In this document: positions 35,681 through 42,713 of the stretch, in pieces | How positions within the stretch are numbered: the first letter of the stretch is position 1 | How the letters are laid out: every line of letters begins with the position of its first letter | NCBI GenBank assembly: GCA_013823855.1 | Contig: PNMW01000042.1 | Span: 1 to 64,000 of the forward strand | Length of the DNA: 64,000 bases | Source of the DNA: Lysobacteraceae bacterium | GTDB lineage: Bacteria > Pseudomonadota > Gammaproteobacteria > Nevskiales > Nevskiaceae | Direction of reading: 5' to 3' | Notes under the pieces: model-generated | Database searches by the model: none | What the model saw: only the letters and a program-made list of their open reading frames with translations | Told to the model about the DNA's origin: nothing | Translations under genes and position numbers: made by a program

Positions 35681-35738
35681 ATAGGGCAAACTATTGCAAC
35701 AGGCAAAACAATAGGCAAGCCTTTTTTATAGGCAAGCC
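35681..35738 (-). promoter_or_regulatory. Leftward early promoter with two repressor operators
   Basis: ATAGGCAAGCC occurs at 35711-35721 and again at 35728-35738, 17 bp apart. On the minus strand they overlap a promoter: -35 TTGCCT (complement of 35730-35735), 16 bp, -10 TATTGT (complement of 35708-35713). A further related half-site, ATAGGGCAA, lies at 35681. The same operator motif recurs at the repressor/Cro junction, as in lambda OL and OR. Confidence 0.7.
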
Positions 35739-35776
35739 TGTGTCAGCTGACGAACGGTAAGGAATAGCCCAAGAAA

Positions 35777-35797
35777 AAGCCCGCTCTAGGCGGGCTT
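35777..35797 (-). terminator. Terminator of the repressor operon
   Basis: On the minus strand AAGCCCGC CTAGA GCGGGCTT runs into TTTTTCTT. It lies about 57 bp beyond the last gene of the leftward repressor operon and upstream of the early promoter, insulating the two units. Confidence 0.8.
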
Positions 35798-35853
35798 CAG
35801 GAGGTCAACGGTGGGTCAAGACAATGGTCGCTTGCCAATCACCAGAATCAACG

Positions 35854-36102
35854 TCAGTGCTGACCGCGACTGGCCTTCGTGGCCCGCAGAGCTGCAAGCT
35901 CGCGCGATAAGTCCGCTACCAACCTACTTGCCGATTCCTCCGTCAGCGCGAACGGCGGGGCCGGCACCGGATGAGGCTGGCCAGGGCCATGAAAAATCGG
36001 GGACACCGCGATAACGTCGCGGCCGTCGTCAGTCCAAGCGCTGCACGCCTGCCAGTCGACCAGCTCGAACACATCGTGCGTCTTGACTTCGTACTCGCTC
36101 AC
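35854..36102 (-). CDS. Hypothetical protein, last gene of the repressor operon
   Basis: This 82-residue protein starts at GTG 36102, overlapping the previous stop by GTGA. It has a WQACSAWTDDGRDVI strand region and ends in a helical basic tail. No signal peptide or membrane helix. Not recognised. Position after the repressor suggests expression in the lysogen. Confidence 0.55.
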   Translation of the reverse strand: MSEYEVKTHDVFELVDWQACSAWTDDGRDVIAVSPIFHGPGQPHPVPAPPFALTEESASRLVADLSRELAALRATKASRGQH

Positions 36103-36242
36103 TGCCGCTGCCCTCTTGGCACCGCCGCCCCTTGAACGATCTTCCCGCACCGCTCACAGCGCCAGATCTTGTGCCCTTCGAGCGAGATCATGTGGAAGCG
36201 CCAGCGGTGGCCGATGACGAGGCACGCCGCTGCGCTGATCAG
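36099..36242 (-). CDS. Small Cys-pair protein, repressor operon (start uncertain)
   Basis: The reading frame encodes WRCERCGKIV, a probable zinc-binding CxxC. Its stop overlaps the next gene's GTG. A conventional ATG at 36191 gives 30 residues. The frame remains open to a CTG at 36242 that overlaps the upstream stop (CTGA) and would add a hydrophobic segment, giving 47 residues. I list the longer form because the 4-bp coupling is the rule here. Confidence 0.4.
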   Translation of the reverse strand: MISAAACLVIGHRWRFHMISLEGHKIWRCERCGKIVQGAAVPRGQRQ

Positions 36243-36559
36243 CAGCCGTAGGTCCCGTAGTTGCACTTCTTCTCGGGCTTCGGATCGAAGCTGTTGTAGT
36301 AGCCGTCGCGATCGTTGTCGTACATGCCGTAGGCGCTGTTGCGCTTGTTGGTCGCGCCGCCATCGCGACTGAACTCGTCGCGCTGTCGACCGCCGTAGGT
36401 CTGCGATCCGTAGTTGTCGTAGCGATTGGCGTTGGGCGCACTTCGCATGTGCGGGGCGACATAGGTGCCGTCCTTGCGGTAGTAGCCGTTGACCATCTGA
36501 GCAGCGGCATCGTGGACTACGAACAACAGCGCAGCAGCAGCAATGACCTTTTTCAGCAT
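36239..36559 (-). CDS. Secreted protein in the repressor operon
   Basis: This 106-residue protein has a clear signal peptide (LKKVIAAAALLFVV, cut after about residue 20, DAAAQ). The mature part contains NGYYRKDGTYVAPHMRS, a KDGTYV-PH motif known from small bacterial envelope proteins, many Tyr/Gly/Asn residues, and ends with two Cys (CNYGTYGC). GAGGAGG lies just upstream of the ATG. It follows the repressor-linked 103-residue gene by 31 bp, so it should be made in lysogens; a surface or exclusion role is inferred. Confidence 0.7.
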   Translation of the reverse strand: MLKKVIAAAALLFVVHDAAAQMVNGYYRKDGTYVAPHMRSAPNANRYDNYGSQTYGGRQRDEFSRDGGATNKRNSAYGMYDNDRDGYYNSFDPKPEKKCNYGTYGC

Positions 36560-36590
36560 GGCTTCCTCCTCCGTGGATAACTGCGAGCGG

Positions 36591-36902
36591 TCAACTTTTC
36601 CGCATCTGTGCAGCAAATAGTTCAGCGCAGCCCATGCGCTGCCAGCGCCTCTCGGCCTCAAGTCGCATTTCTTGGTAGTCGGCCCTACGTTGGCGAGACT
36701 CGGCCGAGCGATTGCCGGCTGCGCTTGCCTCCCGGTTGCTCTCGATTTCCCACTCATACGCCGACAAGACATCACGCAGGATCACGTCGTTGCAGTATTC
36801 AAGGACGTTGGAAGGCGGCTTCCATCCCGTCGACGCCTTGTTGTCGGCCGCGCCAGCCAGGAACGGCGCAAGCAGTGCTGCCACCACGATCGCTGATCTC
36901 AT
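36591..36902 (-). CDS. Secreted protein translationally coupled to the repressor
   Basis: This 103-residue protein has a signal peptide (MRSAIVVAALLAPFLAGA) and a helical, charged mature domain with two Cys that could form a disulfide. Its ATG overlaps the repressor stop by 4 bp and has a GAGGAAG ribosome site, so repressor and this protein are co-translated. In lambda the equivalent position is rexA. No family recognised. Confidence 0.65.
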   Translation of the reverse strand: MRSAIVVAALLAPFLAGAADNKASTGWKPPSNVLEYCNDVILRDVLSAYEWEIESNREASAAGNRSAESRQRRADYQEMRLEAERRWQRMGCAELFAAQMRKS

Positions 36903-37522
36903 CTGAGCTTCCTCGTCGCAGCAACGACCACGCCGATGACGCGGCCGTTCTCGGGCATCGGTTTCATGGGGTACTGAGGGTTCATCGGCCGCAGCAGCCA
37001 GTCGTCGCCATCGCGCACCAGCTGCTTGAACGTGGCCTCGGCCGCGCCGTTGCCGACGATGACGAAGTCGCCGGCCTTGTGATCGGTGTCCGGCTCGACG
37101 ATCAGGATCGTGCCCGGCGGGAAGTCCGGCGCCATGCTGTCGTTCTCGACGCGCAGGGCGAAGGTCCTCGCACGCACTGGCGTGATCGCCGGGATCAGCT
37201 CGCATTCGTCGAGATCGGGAGGGTCGATCGCCAGCGTGAACGGGCCGGCCTGCACCCAGGACAGCAGCGGGACCGAGCCCCGGATGGCCGGGCCTGGCCG
37301 CACGTTGGCGTCCGCGTCTGTTCTTCCGCCTCGCCCCGAACCCAGCCATTCGGCCGTGACATTCAACGCCTTCGCCAGCTGCGCCAGCTTACGCGTCTCC
37401 GTCTGCTCGCCCGACTCGATGTCGGAAATGACGGGTTGAGACACGCCGGCTTTCCGCGCCAGCGCGGCCTGTGAGTAGCCGGCTTTCTCCCGCGCTTCCT
37501 TCAGTCGCTTTCCAAGGCTCAT
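36899..37522 (-). CDS. CI-like repressor with S24 peptidase domain
   Basis: This 207-residue protein maintains lysogeny. It has an XRE helix-turn-helix (about 5-60, YSQAALARKAGVSQPVISDIESG) and a LexA/CI S24 domain with the Ala92-Gly93 cleavage site, nucleophile Ser129 in NDSMAP and Lys166 in TFKQL, all present, so RecA-stimulated self-cleavage and SOS induction are expected. It is divergent from the Cro-like gene across operators and heads a leftward operon of secreted and small proteins. Confidence 0.92.
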   Translation of the reverse strand: MSLGKRLKEAREKAGYSQAALARKAGVSQPVISDIESGEQTETRKLAQLAKALNVTAEWLGSGRGGRTDADANVRPGPAIRGSVPLLSWVQAGPFTLAIDPPDLDECELIPAITPVRARTFALRVENDSMAPDFPPGTILIVEPDTDHKAGDFVIVGNGAAEATFKQLVRDGDDWLLRPMNPQYPMKPMPENGRVIGVVVAATRKLR

Positions 37523-37532
37523 GACTGAATCC

Positions 37533-37587
37533 TATAGGCTGGCCTAATCGCCAAGCCTATTGACGCACCTATCGCCTTGCCTATACT
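37533..37587. promoter_or_regulatory. Repressor/Cro operator region and rightward promoter
   Basis: Three operator-like sites are seen: TAGGCTGGCCTA (37535-37546), CGCCAAGCCTAT (37549-37560) and CGCCTTGCCTAT (37573-37584). The rightward promoter is TTGACG (37560-37565), 16 bp, TATACT (37582-37587), so site three covers the -10. The site nearest the repressor gene could control its own promoter. The sites match those at 35.7 kb. Confidence 0.75.
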
Positions 37588-37614
37588 GTGCGCGACAGCA
37601 CATAGGAGGCGGCG

Positions 37615-37815
37615 GTGGACTGGAAAAACATACTGGCTGATCTGCTCGAAGCGGGTTTGAGCCAAAAGCAGATTGCTGACTCGGTCGGATGCAGCCAGCC
37701 GACGATTTCGGATCTTGCGACCGGGCAGCAGTCAGACACCCGCAGCCGGATCGGTTCGCAAATCCTTGCGCTGCACGCCAAACACTGCGCGAAGAAGAAC
37801 GAGCGCGCAGCGTGA
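37615..37815 (+). CDS. Cro-like HTH regulator
   Basis: This 66-residue protein is a single helix-turn-helix (LLEAGLSQKQIADSVGCSQPTISDL) with a basic tail. It starts at GTG 37615, preceded by AGGAGG. Its divergent position from the repressor and its small size match Cro-type regulators that drive lytic development by blocking the repressor promoter. Confidence 0.8.
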   Translation: MDWKNILADLLEAGLSQKQIADSVGCSQPTISDLATGQQSDTRSRIGSQILALHAKHCAKKNERAA

Positions 37816-38006
37816 TGCGCCTGCTCATCATCGCAGCCGCTGGCGCCATGTACGGCATCGGCATCGCCGATGCCACGCGCGGCGGCTGGTTCATCGTGGC
37901 GCTTGCAGTCGTCACGCCGCTGGCCGCGTTGTTCGCCGCCCATCTGCTGATGGCCTGGTACCGAACCCGCCGAGCAAGCGGCGACTTCCGGTGGTGGAAG
38001 CCGTGA
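37815..38006 (+). CDS. Small membrane protein
   Basis: This 63-residue protein has two hydrophobic helices (about 2-20 and 23-45) and a basic C-terminus. Its ATG overlaps the Cro-like stop (TGATG) and its stop overlaps the next GTG. The product is unknown; GTG 37812 is an alternative start. Confidence 0.55.
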   Translation: MRLLIIAAAGAMYGIGIADATRGGWFIVALAVVTPLAALFAAHLLMAWYRTRRASGDFRWWKP

Positions 38007-38794
38007 ACTGGTACCCGCACCACCTCGGCGACTACGCCCAGGCGACCGCGCATCTGTCGATGCTGGAGGACGCTGCGTACTCGCGACTGCTGCGCTGGTA
38101 CTACGCCGAGGAGAAGCCGATCCCGGCAGACCTCCGCAGCGCCTGCCGGATCGCCCGCGCATTGACCGAAGCCGAGCGCGAGGCCGTGGCCGTCGTGCTG
38201 TCCGAGTTCTTCGCGCTGACCCCGGACGGCTACCGGCAGCCGCGCGCCGATCGTGAGATCCAGGCCTACACCGACAAGTCCGCGAAGGCTTCGCGCAGTG
38301 CGTCCGCACGCTGGAAACCGAAGTCCGAGCATAGCGATGGCATTGCGAACGCCGAGCGCGGCGCATTGCCATCGCATAGCGAACGCAATGCGAACGCATC
38401 GGATTCGGATGCGAACGCATCGAAAAACGATGCGAAGGCAATGCAAGCCAATAGCCAACAACCAACATATTCCGTTACTGACGTAACGGACGCTGCCGCG
38501 TCGCCGCCGGCAGCCGCTGTCGAGCCGCCGCCGGTCGACCCGGTCAAGGCGCTGTTCGATTCCGGCGTCGCCCTGCTGCGGGACTCCGGCTACCCAGACC
38601 GGTCGGCCCGCGAACTGGTCGGCCGCTGGCGGAAAACCGCGACCGATGACGCGGTGCTCGGTGCGATCCAGCGCTGCCGGGCGCTGTCGATCACCGACCC
38701 GGTGTCGTGGATCGCCGCCGCGCTGGCGCCGGCCACGCGCCGCACCTCACCGCTGGCGCTGCAGGCCAACCCGAACTACGAGGCCGGCCTGTGA
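38003..38794 (+). CDS. DUF1376 (YdaU-like) replication protein
   Basis: This 263-residue protein starts WYPHHLGDYAQATAHLSMLEDAAYSRLLRWYY, the diagnostic DUF1376 beginning, used as a phage replication initiator-like domain (about 1-95). A low-complexity Ala/Asn/Ser/Asp linker follows, encoded by direct repeats, then a helical C-terminal domain (about 170-255). The following gene is a DnaC-like loader, so this is the lambda O / GP18-like position. GTG 38003 overlaps the previous stop by 4 bp. Confidence 0.8.
   Translation: MNWYPHHLGDYAQATAHLSMLEDAAYSRLLRWYYAEEKPIPADLRSACRIARALTEAEREAVAVVLSEFFALTPDGYRQPRADREIQAYTDKSAKASRSASARWKPKSEHSDGIANAERGALPSHSERNANASDSDANASKNDAKAMQANSQQPTYSVTDVTDAAASPPAAAVEPPPVDPVKALFDSGVALLRDSGYPDRSARELVGRWRKTATDDAVLGAIQRCRALSITDPVSWIAAALAPATRRTSPLALQANPNYEAGL
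38378..38440 (+). repeat. Iteron-like direct repeats inside the replication gene
   Basis: ATGCGAACGCATCG occurs at 38388-38401 and 38409-38422, a variant ATGCGAAGGCA at 38430-38440 and a half copy GCGAACGCAA at 38379-38388. Spacings are 11, 21 and 21 bp, close to whole helical turns. They encode the linker of the replication protein, where lambda places its ori iterons. Confidence 0.65.
38471..38490. repeat. Palindrome beside the iterons
   Basis: TCCGTTAC and GTAACGGA, perfect 8-bp arms around TGAC, follow an AT-richer stretch (about 38440-38480) directly after the iteron array. Together they resemble an origin of replication. Confidence 0.65.
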
Positions 38795-39534
38795 ACGCGG
38801 TCGACCTGCTGTCGGCCCCGATGTCGGCCCCGGAGCAGCGGGAGTGCGCCGCGCACGGCCCGTACCCGTCCCGGCAGATCGGCCAGCACTGGACCGGCTG
38901 TCCGACGTGCTTCCGCGAGGCGCTGGGCCGGCTGCGCGAGCAGGCACACCGCGAGCTGGTCGCGCAGCAGCGCGCCGACCGGGCGCAGGCGTTGCTGGCG
39001 ACCGCCGGCATCCCGCCGCGCTTCGAGGCCCGCCGTCTCGAGGAGTTCGCCGCCGCCGGCCAGAAGGCCGGGCGCTGGCTGGACCGTGCCGCATCGGGTG
39101 ATCCCGGCGCCCTGGCGATCATGGGGCCGGTCGGCACCGGCAAGACGGCGCTGTCCTGCGCGCTGGTCCGCGCAGCCTGCGAGCGCGGGGTCGTCGCGCG
39201 GTACTGCCGCACCGTCGACCTCCGCGACCGCACCCGGGCCGCATGGGACGGCAGCGGCAGCGAGGCGAACGCAATGGCCTGGTTCACGGCCCCCCGCATC
39301 CTCGTCGTCGACGAGATCGGCCTCGGCGGCGCCACGGCGTCGGATGTCGAGCGGCTGCACGCGATGCTTGACCGCCGGTACATGGACGCGGTGCCGACGG
39401 TGATCGTGACCAATCTCGACAGCGACGGCATCCGCGCCGCGATCGGGGAGCGAGCACGCGACCGCCTACGCGATGGCGCGACGACGATCCGTCTGCTCGG
39501 CGAATCCCGGCGTGAGCCGAGGGGTGCGGCGTGA
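38791..39534 (+). CDS. DnaC-like helicase loader (AAA+)
   Basis: This 247-residue protein has an N-terminal Cys/His zinc-like segment (CAAHG ... CPTC, about 17-50) and an AAA+ domain with Walker A GPVGTGKT (about 116-123), Walker B ILVVDEIGL and a sensor-type IVTNLDSD. This is the DnaC / lambda-P-like loader partner of the replication protein encoded just before it. GTG 38791 overlaps the previous stop by 4 bp. Confidence 0.85.
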   Translation: MNAVDLLSAPMSAPEQRECAAHGPYPSRQIGQHWTGCPTCFREALGRLREQAHRELVAQQRADRAQALLATAGIPPRFEARRLEEFAAAGQKAGRWLDRAASGDPGALAIMGPVGTGKTALSCALVRAACERGVVARYCRTVDLRDRTRAAWDGSGSEANAMAWFTAPRILVVDEIGLGGATASDVERLHAMLDRRYMDAVPTVIVTNLDSDGIRAAIGERARDRLRDGATTIRLLGESRREPRGAA

Positions 39535-40295
39535 GCGCGCACAAGGACATCGCAATACCGCCGACGATCGCGAGCATGGTTGATGCCCGCGAGCGTGCCG
39601 TGCTGGCGCTGCGAAAGGTCTACGACGCGATCGAGCACGCACAGGCTGAATGTGCGCATATTGCCCGGCACGCCTTCCCTGCGGAGGTCGCCGGCCGGTT
39701 GTCGTTGCCGGAGGCGATCAAGGAAGTCGACCGTCGCGCATGGCGTGAAGCGTTCACTCTTGGCGGCTTCGACCGCATCTGGGATGCCGAGGCGCGTCGC
39801 AAGTTCAACGACTCCCTGAGCTACAGCGTGCCGGAGTTCAACGACGCGAATCTGCGCGCGACGCTGCTCGAATACCTGCCGCAGCAGGATCTCATGTTCA
39901 AGCGTGGAGCCGTCACGCTGCTGCGCCGACTGTCGGGAAATTACAAGTCGAACGCCGATTCCGGGTTCAAGCTCGGGCCGCGCTCGGTAGTCGGTGGCTG
40001 GTCAGCACCGAGTTTCGGTCGCGGCTTCCAAGTCAGCTACTACCGGCAGGACGAAGTGCGCGATCTGCTGCGCATTGTCGCGGTCCTGTCCGGTTTGGAG
40101 TTCCATCCCGGTGAAGCACTGGCAGCCGTAAATCGCGCATGGGCCGAGAAGCAGCCCTATGAAGCGTTCGGCCTGCGACTGGTCGCCTTCCGCAACCAGA
40201 ACGTGCACGTCTACCTCGACCAGACGCTGCTCGACCGCATCAACACTCTGATCGCCGACTACTACGGCGATAGAGCTGTCGGAGAGGCCGCATGA
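39531..40295 (+). CDS. DUF4942 domain protein
   Basis: This 254-residue protein resembles DUF4942 proteins of phages and plasmids: an N-terminal helical part, LPQQDLMFKRGAVTLLRRLSGNYKSN in the middle, and a C-terminal LRLVAFRNQNVHVYLDQTLLDRINTLIADYYG motif. In some relatives the domain is joined to a methyltransferase; no methyltransferase motif is visible here. Function unknown. It overlaps both neighbours by 4 bp. Confidence 0.65.
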   Translation: MSAHKDIAIPPTIASMVDARERAVLALRKVYDAIEHAQAECAHIARHAFPAEVAGRLSLPEAIKEVDRRAWREAFTLGGFDRIWDAEARRKFNDSLSYSVPEFNDANLRATLLEYLPQQDLMFKRGAVTLLRRLSGNYKSNADSGFKLGPRSVVGGWSAPSFGRGFQVSYYRQDEVRDLLRIVAVLSGLEFHPGEALAAVNRAWAEKQPYEAFGLRLVAFRNQNVHVYLDQTLLDRINTLIADYYGDRAVGEAA

Positions 40296-40642
40296 GCGCG
40301 CAACTGGCGATCGACTTCGCCCGCATTGAGCGCGACTCCGCGATGCAGCGCGTCGGCGAGAAGGCCGAGCGCCTGCACGAAGGCTGGAGCGATGAAGCCG
40401 CCGCGTTTCTGCGCTGGTTCGTGGAGCGAAACGAGTGGTTCATCAGCGAGGACGTCAGCGCCGCCAGCCGCGAGGCCGGTATCCGCCAGCCGCACACCGA
40501 CCGGGCCTGGGGGCCGATCTACCGCCGCGCAGTGCGTGATGGGCTGATCGTGCAGGACGGCTGTGGCCGCAGCACGCGCCGGCACCTGTCGATCTGCCCG
40601 CGCTGGCGCAGCTCGATCTACAACCGGGCGCTGAAGCAATGA
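40292..40642 (+). CDS. Hypothetical winged-helix-like phage protein
   Basis: This 116-residue protein has helical FLRWFVERNEWFISEDVSAASRE and a basic C-terminal strand region, a layout that could be a winged helix. It is in the nin-like part of the rightward operon. Not recognised. Confidence 0.55.
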   Translation: MSAQLAIDFARIERDSAMQRVGEKAERLHEGWSDEAAAFLRWFVERNEWFISEDVSAASREAGIRQPHTDRAWGPIYRRAVRDGLIVQDGCGRSTRRHLSICPRWRSSIYNRALKQ

Positions 40643-41112
40643 GCCGCCGCACGATCACGACCGACTGGTCACTGCAGCAGCTGATCGGCGACCTGCGCGC
40701 GGACTACCGGGAGCACGGCTACCTGCGGCTGTCCTGGTCGACCGACCACAACCGCAGCGCCGACCAGAACGCGCTGGCGCACCTCTGGTACGAGCAGGTT
40801 AGTCGCGAGCTGGGCGAGGACTCGGCAGACGACGTGAAGGCGTTCTGCAAACTGCACTTCGGCGTGCCGATCCTGCGCGCCGACGACGTCGAGTTTCGCG
40901 AGGCCTACGACACCAGCCTGCGTGGCCTGTCGTACGAAGTGAAGCTCAAGGCGATCCGGCTGCTGCCGGTCACGTCGCGCATGGGCGTCAAGCAGCTGAC
41001 CCGCTACCTCGACCAGATGCAGCAGCACTACGCGCTGCGTGGCGTCGTGCTGGAGGCGCTGGACAAGGACGAGGTAAAGCGCAGGGCGCGAGTGCGCCGG
41101 GTGGCGGCATGA
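40639..41112 (+). CDS. NinB-like recombination protein
   Basis: This 157-residue protein resembles NinB/YbcN phage recombination accessory proteins, with RSADQNALAHLWYEQVSRELG (the DQNA...LW pattern), a KAFCKLHFGVPIL helix and MGVKQLTRYLDQM. NinB binds single-stranded DNA and aids recombination by Orf-like action. Its neighbours, Ref-like and RusA genes, fit this group. Confidence 0.65.
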   Translation: MSRRTITTDWSLQQLIGDLRADYREHGYLRLSWSTDHNRSADQNALAHLWYEQVSRELGEDSADDVKAFCKLHFGVPILRADDVEFREAYDTSLRGLSYEVKLKAIRLLPVTSRMGVKQLTRYLDQMQQHYALRGVVLEALDKDEVKRRARVRRVAA

Positions 41113-41510
41113 AGCCCGGCGTTTGTTCGTACTGCGACAAGCCTGCGCGCTTAGTTTTCGGCACGGCGATCTACCCTCATCGCGACGATCTGTGGACGAA
41201 GCTGTTCTGGTACTGCGCTCCGTGCGATGCCTGGGTCGGATGCCACCAAGGAACTGACACCCCGCTCGGCCGACTCGCGAACGCCGAACTGCGCGGCGCA
41301 AAGCAGAGAGCGCACGCTGCGTTCGATCCGCTGTGGCAGCGCAAGCAGGTACGCGACGGCTGCTCGAAGCAGCGCGCTCGCGGCGCCGGCTATTCCTGGC
41401 TGGCAAAGCAGATGGGCGTGGAGCCAAAGGACTGCCATATCGGCATGTTCGACGTGCAGCAGTGCCTTCGCGTGGTCGAGATCTGCCGCTCGATTGGAGC
41501 ATCGGCATGA
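41109..41510 (+). CDS. DUF3268-like zinc-finger protein
   Basis: This 133-residue protein starts with CSYCDKPARLV, has a second pair in YCAPCDAWVGCH and the LANAELRGAKQRAHAAFDPLW helix, matching the DUF3268 zinc-finger family of phages. The four Cys probably bind one zinc ion. A nucleic-acid role is likely but unproven. Confidence 0.75.
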   Translation: MKPGVCSYCDKPARLVFGTAIYPHRDDLWTKLFWYCAPCDAWVGCHQGTDTPLGRLANAELRGAKQRAHAAFDPLWQRKQVRDGCSKQRARGAGYSWLAKQMGVEPKDCHIGMFDVQQCLRVVEICRSIGASA

Positions 41511-41869
41511 GCGCCCTGAAGCGCTGGCACCAGTTCGTGCGCGGTTTCGGCTGCGTCATCTGCTGCAGCCCGGCCAGCATCCACCACCCGCGCGGCGGCA
41601 GCGTGGCGGGCGAGGCGAGTGCAGGGCGGAAGTCGAGCGAGGCCGGCGTGATCCCGCTGTGCCACTACCACCACCAGGGGGCCGAGGGCATCCATCACCT
41701 CGGCGTCGAAACCTGGGAGGCGAAGTACGGGCCGCAGACCGCGCACCGGGCAACGCTGCAGCGGCTGATTGCCGCATGGGAGCGCGACGCCGGGCGCACC
41801 GCGCCGCAGCCGCCGGCCGAAGCTGAGCCGGCGCTGCCGAAGATGCTGCCGCGATGGGGGGTGCGATGA
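41507..41869 (+). CDS. Ref-like HNH nuclease
   Basis: This 120-residue protein has an HNH/zinc pattern like phage P1 Ref, a RecA-dependent nuclease: KRWHQFVRGFGCVICC at the start, IHHPRGGS, IPLCHYHHQGAEGIHHLG and a C-terminal WEAKYGPQTAHRATLQRLI helix. ATG 41507 overlaps the previous stop by 4 bp. It may process recombination intermediates. Confidence 0.75.
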   Translation: MSALKRWHQFVRGFGCVICCSPASIHHPRGGSVAGEASAGRKSSEAGVIPLCHYHHQGAEGIHHLGVETWEAKYGPQTAHRATLQRLIAAWERDAGRTAPQPPAEAEPALPKMLPRWGVR

Positions 41870-42045
41870 ACCCCGTCCGCTGCGGCGACTGCGGCCATTT
41901 CATCCGGTCGACCATCAACCCCGAGCAGGGCATGGGCCGCTGCCGGGTGAATGCGAAGACCTTGCCGACCAGCTACCGAGGATACGCGCCGAGCCTGTGG
42001 CCGTTCAGCGAGCGCTACTGCCGGAGCTTTATCGCATGCACCTGA
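41866..42045 (+). CDS. Small zinc-ribbon phage protein
   Basis: This 59-residue protein has CGDCGHF ... GRCRV ... YC, a probable four-Cys zinc site typical of small phage genes before rusA. Its 3' end overlaps the GIY-YIG gene by 10 bp. Function unknown. Confidence 0.65.
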   Translation: MNPVRCGDCGHFIRSTINPEQGMGRCRVNAKTLPTSYRGYAPSLWPFSERYCRSFIACT

Positions 42046-42713
42046 TCCTGCCGTACCCGATATCTGCACCAGGCGTGTATCGCATTACTGACTCATCCAG
42101 TGGGCGCTTCTACATCGGCAGCAGCGTGAATATCGCGAAACGCTGGGCGCAGCACCAGCATCGCCTCGCGCGCGGCACCCATCCGAATCCAATGCTGCAG
42201 GCCATTTGGAGTGTGAATCCTGCGCGGCTGTCGATCGCAGTTGTTCGATTGACCGCATCAGATCGGTCTGAGCTGCTGAATGCGGAGCAGGTTGCATTGG
42301 ATGCCAGCAGGGTGGGATCAAACCCGTTGTGCATGAATGTGCTTCGCGTCGCCGGATCGCATCTGGGCCGAAAGCGCACTGCAGAGACTCGCGCCCGGCT
42401 GGCCGCTGCGAACACCGGGAAACAGGCCAGCGACGAGACAAGGGCGAAGCAGCGCGCAGCCAAGCTGGGGAAACCGCTCTCAGTCGAACACCGGAGAAAG
42501 TTAAGCAACGCGCGGCGCGGCTTACCCGGTACTCCACGAGCCGGAATACCGCGCCCAACGCTTCGTCGGTTCACTGACACGCAGGTTGCCTCTATTCGCG
42601 CCGATCGCGCCGCTGGCATGTCATGGCGATTGTTGGCACTGGAGTACGGCGTAGCGAAGGGAACGGTCAAGCGCATCGCTACGGGTGTGACTTATCGGAG
42701 GGCTTGCCAATGA
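42036..42713 (+). CDS. GIY-YIG homing-type endonuclease with NUMOD repeats
   Basis: This 225-residue protein has a GIY-YIG nuclease domain (GVYRITD ... GRFYIGSS at residues 13-30, catalytic Arg in AKRWAQHQHRL, and a later Glu/Asn in AEQVAL), then NUMOD3-type DNA-binding repeats (HLGRKRTAETRARL, TGKQASDETRAK, LGKPLSVEHRRKLS) and an HTH-like tail (GMSWRLLALEYGVAKGTVKRI). Base composition is lower in GC than its neighbours and includes the rare codon ATA. Its first 12 residues resemble the RusA N-terminus, suggesting insertion at rusA. Confidence 0.85.
   Translation: MHLILPYPISAPGVYRITDSSSGRFYIGSSVNIAKRWAQHQHRLARGTHPNPMLQAIWSVNPARLSIAVVRLTASDRSELLNAEQVALDASRVGSNPLCMNVLRVAGSHLGRKRTAETRARLAAANTGKQASDETRAKQRAAKLGKPLSVEHRRKLSNARRGLPGTPRAGIPRPTLRRFTDTQVASIRADRAAGMSWRLLALEYGVAKGTVKRIATGVTYRRACQ

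Noticed and set aside
35811..36014. Plus-strand frame of 67 codons in the repressor operon region
   Set aside because: It opposes the coupled minus-strand gene at 35854-36102 and has no family resemblance; the minus-strand gene has a GTGA overlap.
37522..37815. Divergent HTH pair considered as a toxin-antitoxin system
   Set aside because: The S24 domain, operators and early operons on both sides make a phage immunity switch the better reading.
38340..38440. Repeats in the DUF1376 gene considered as a random low-complexity tract
   Set aside because: The near-helical 11/21/21-bp spacing and the following palindrome favour an origin; kept as a finding.
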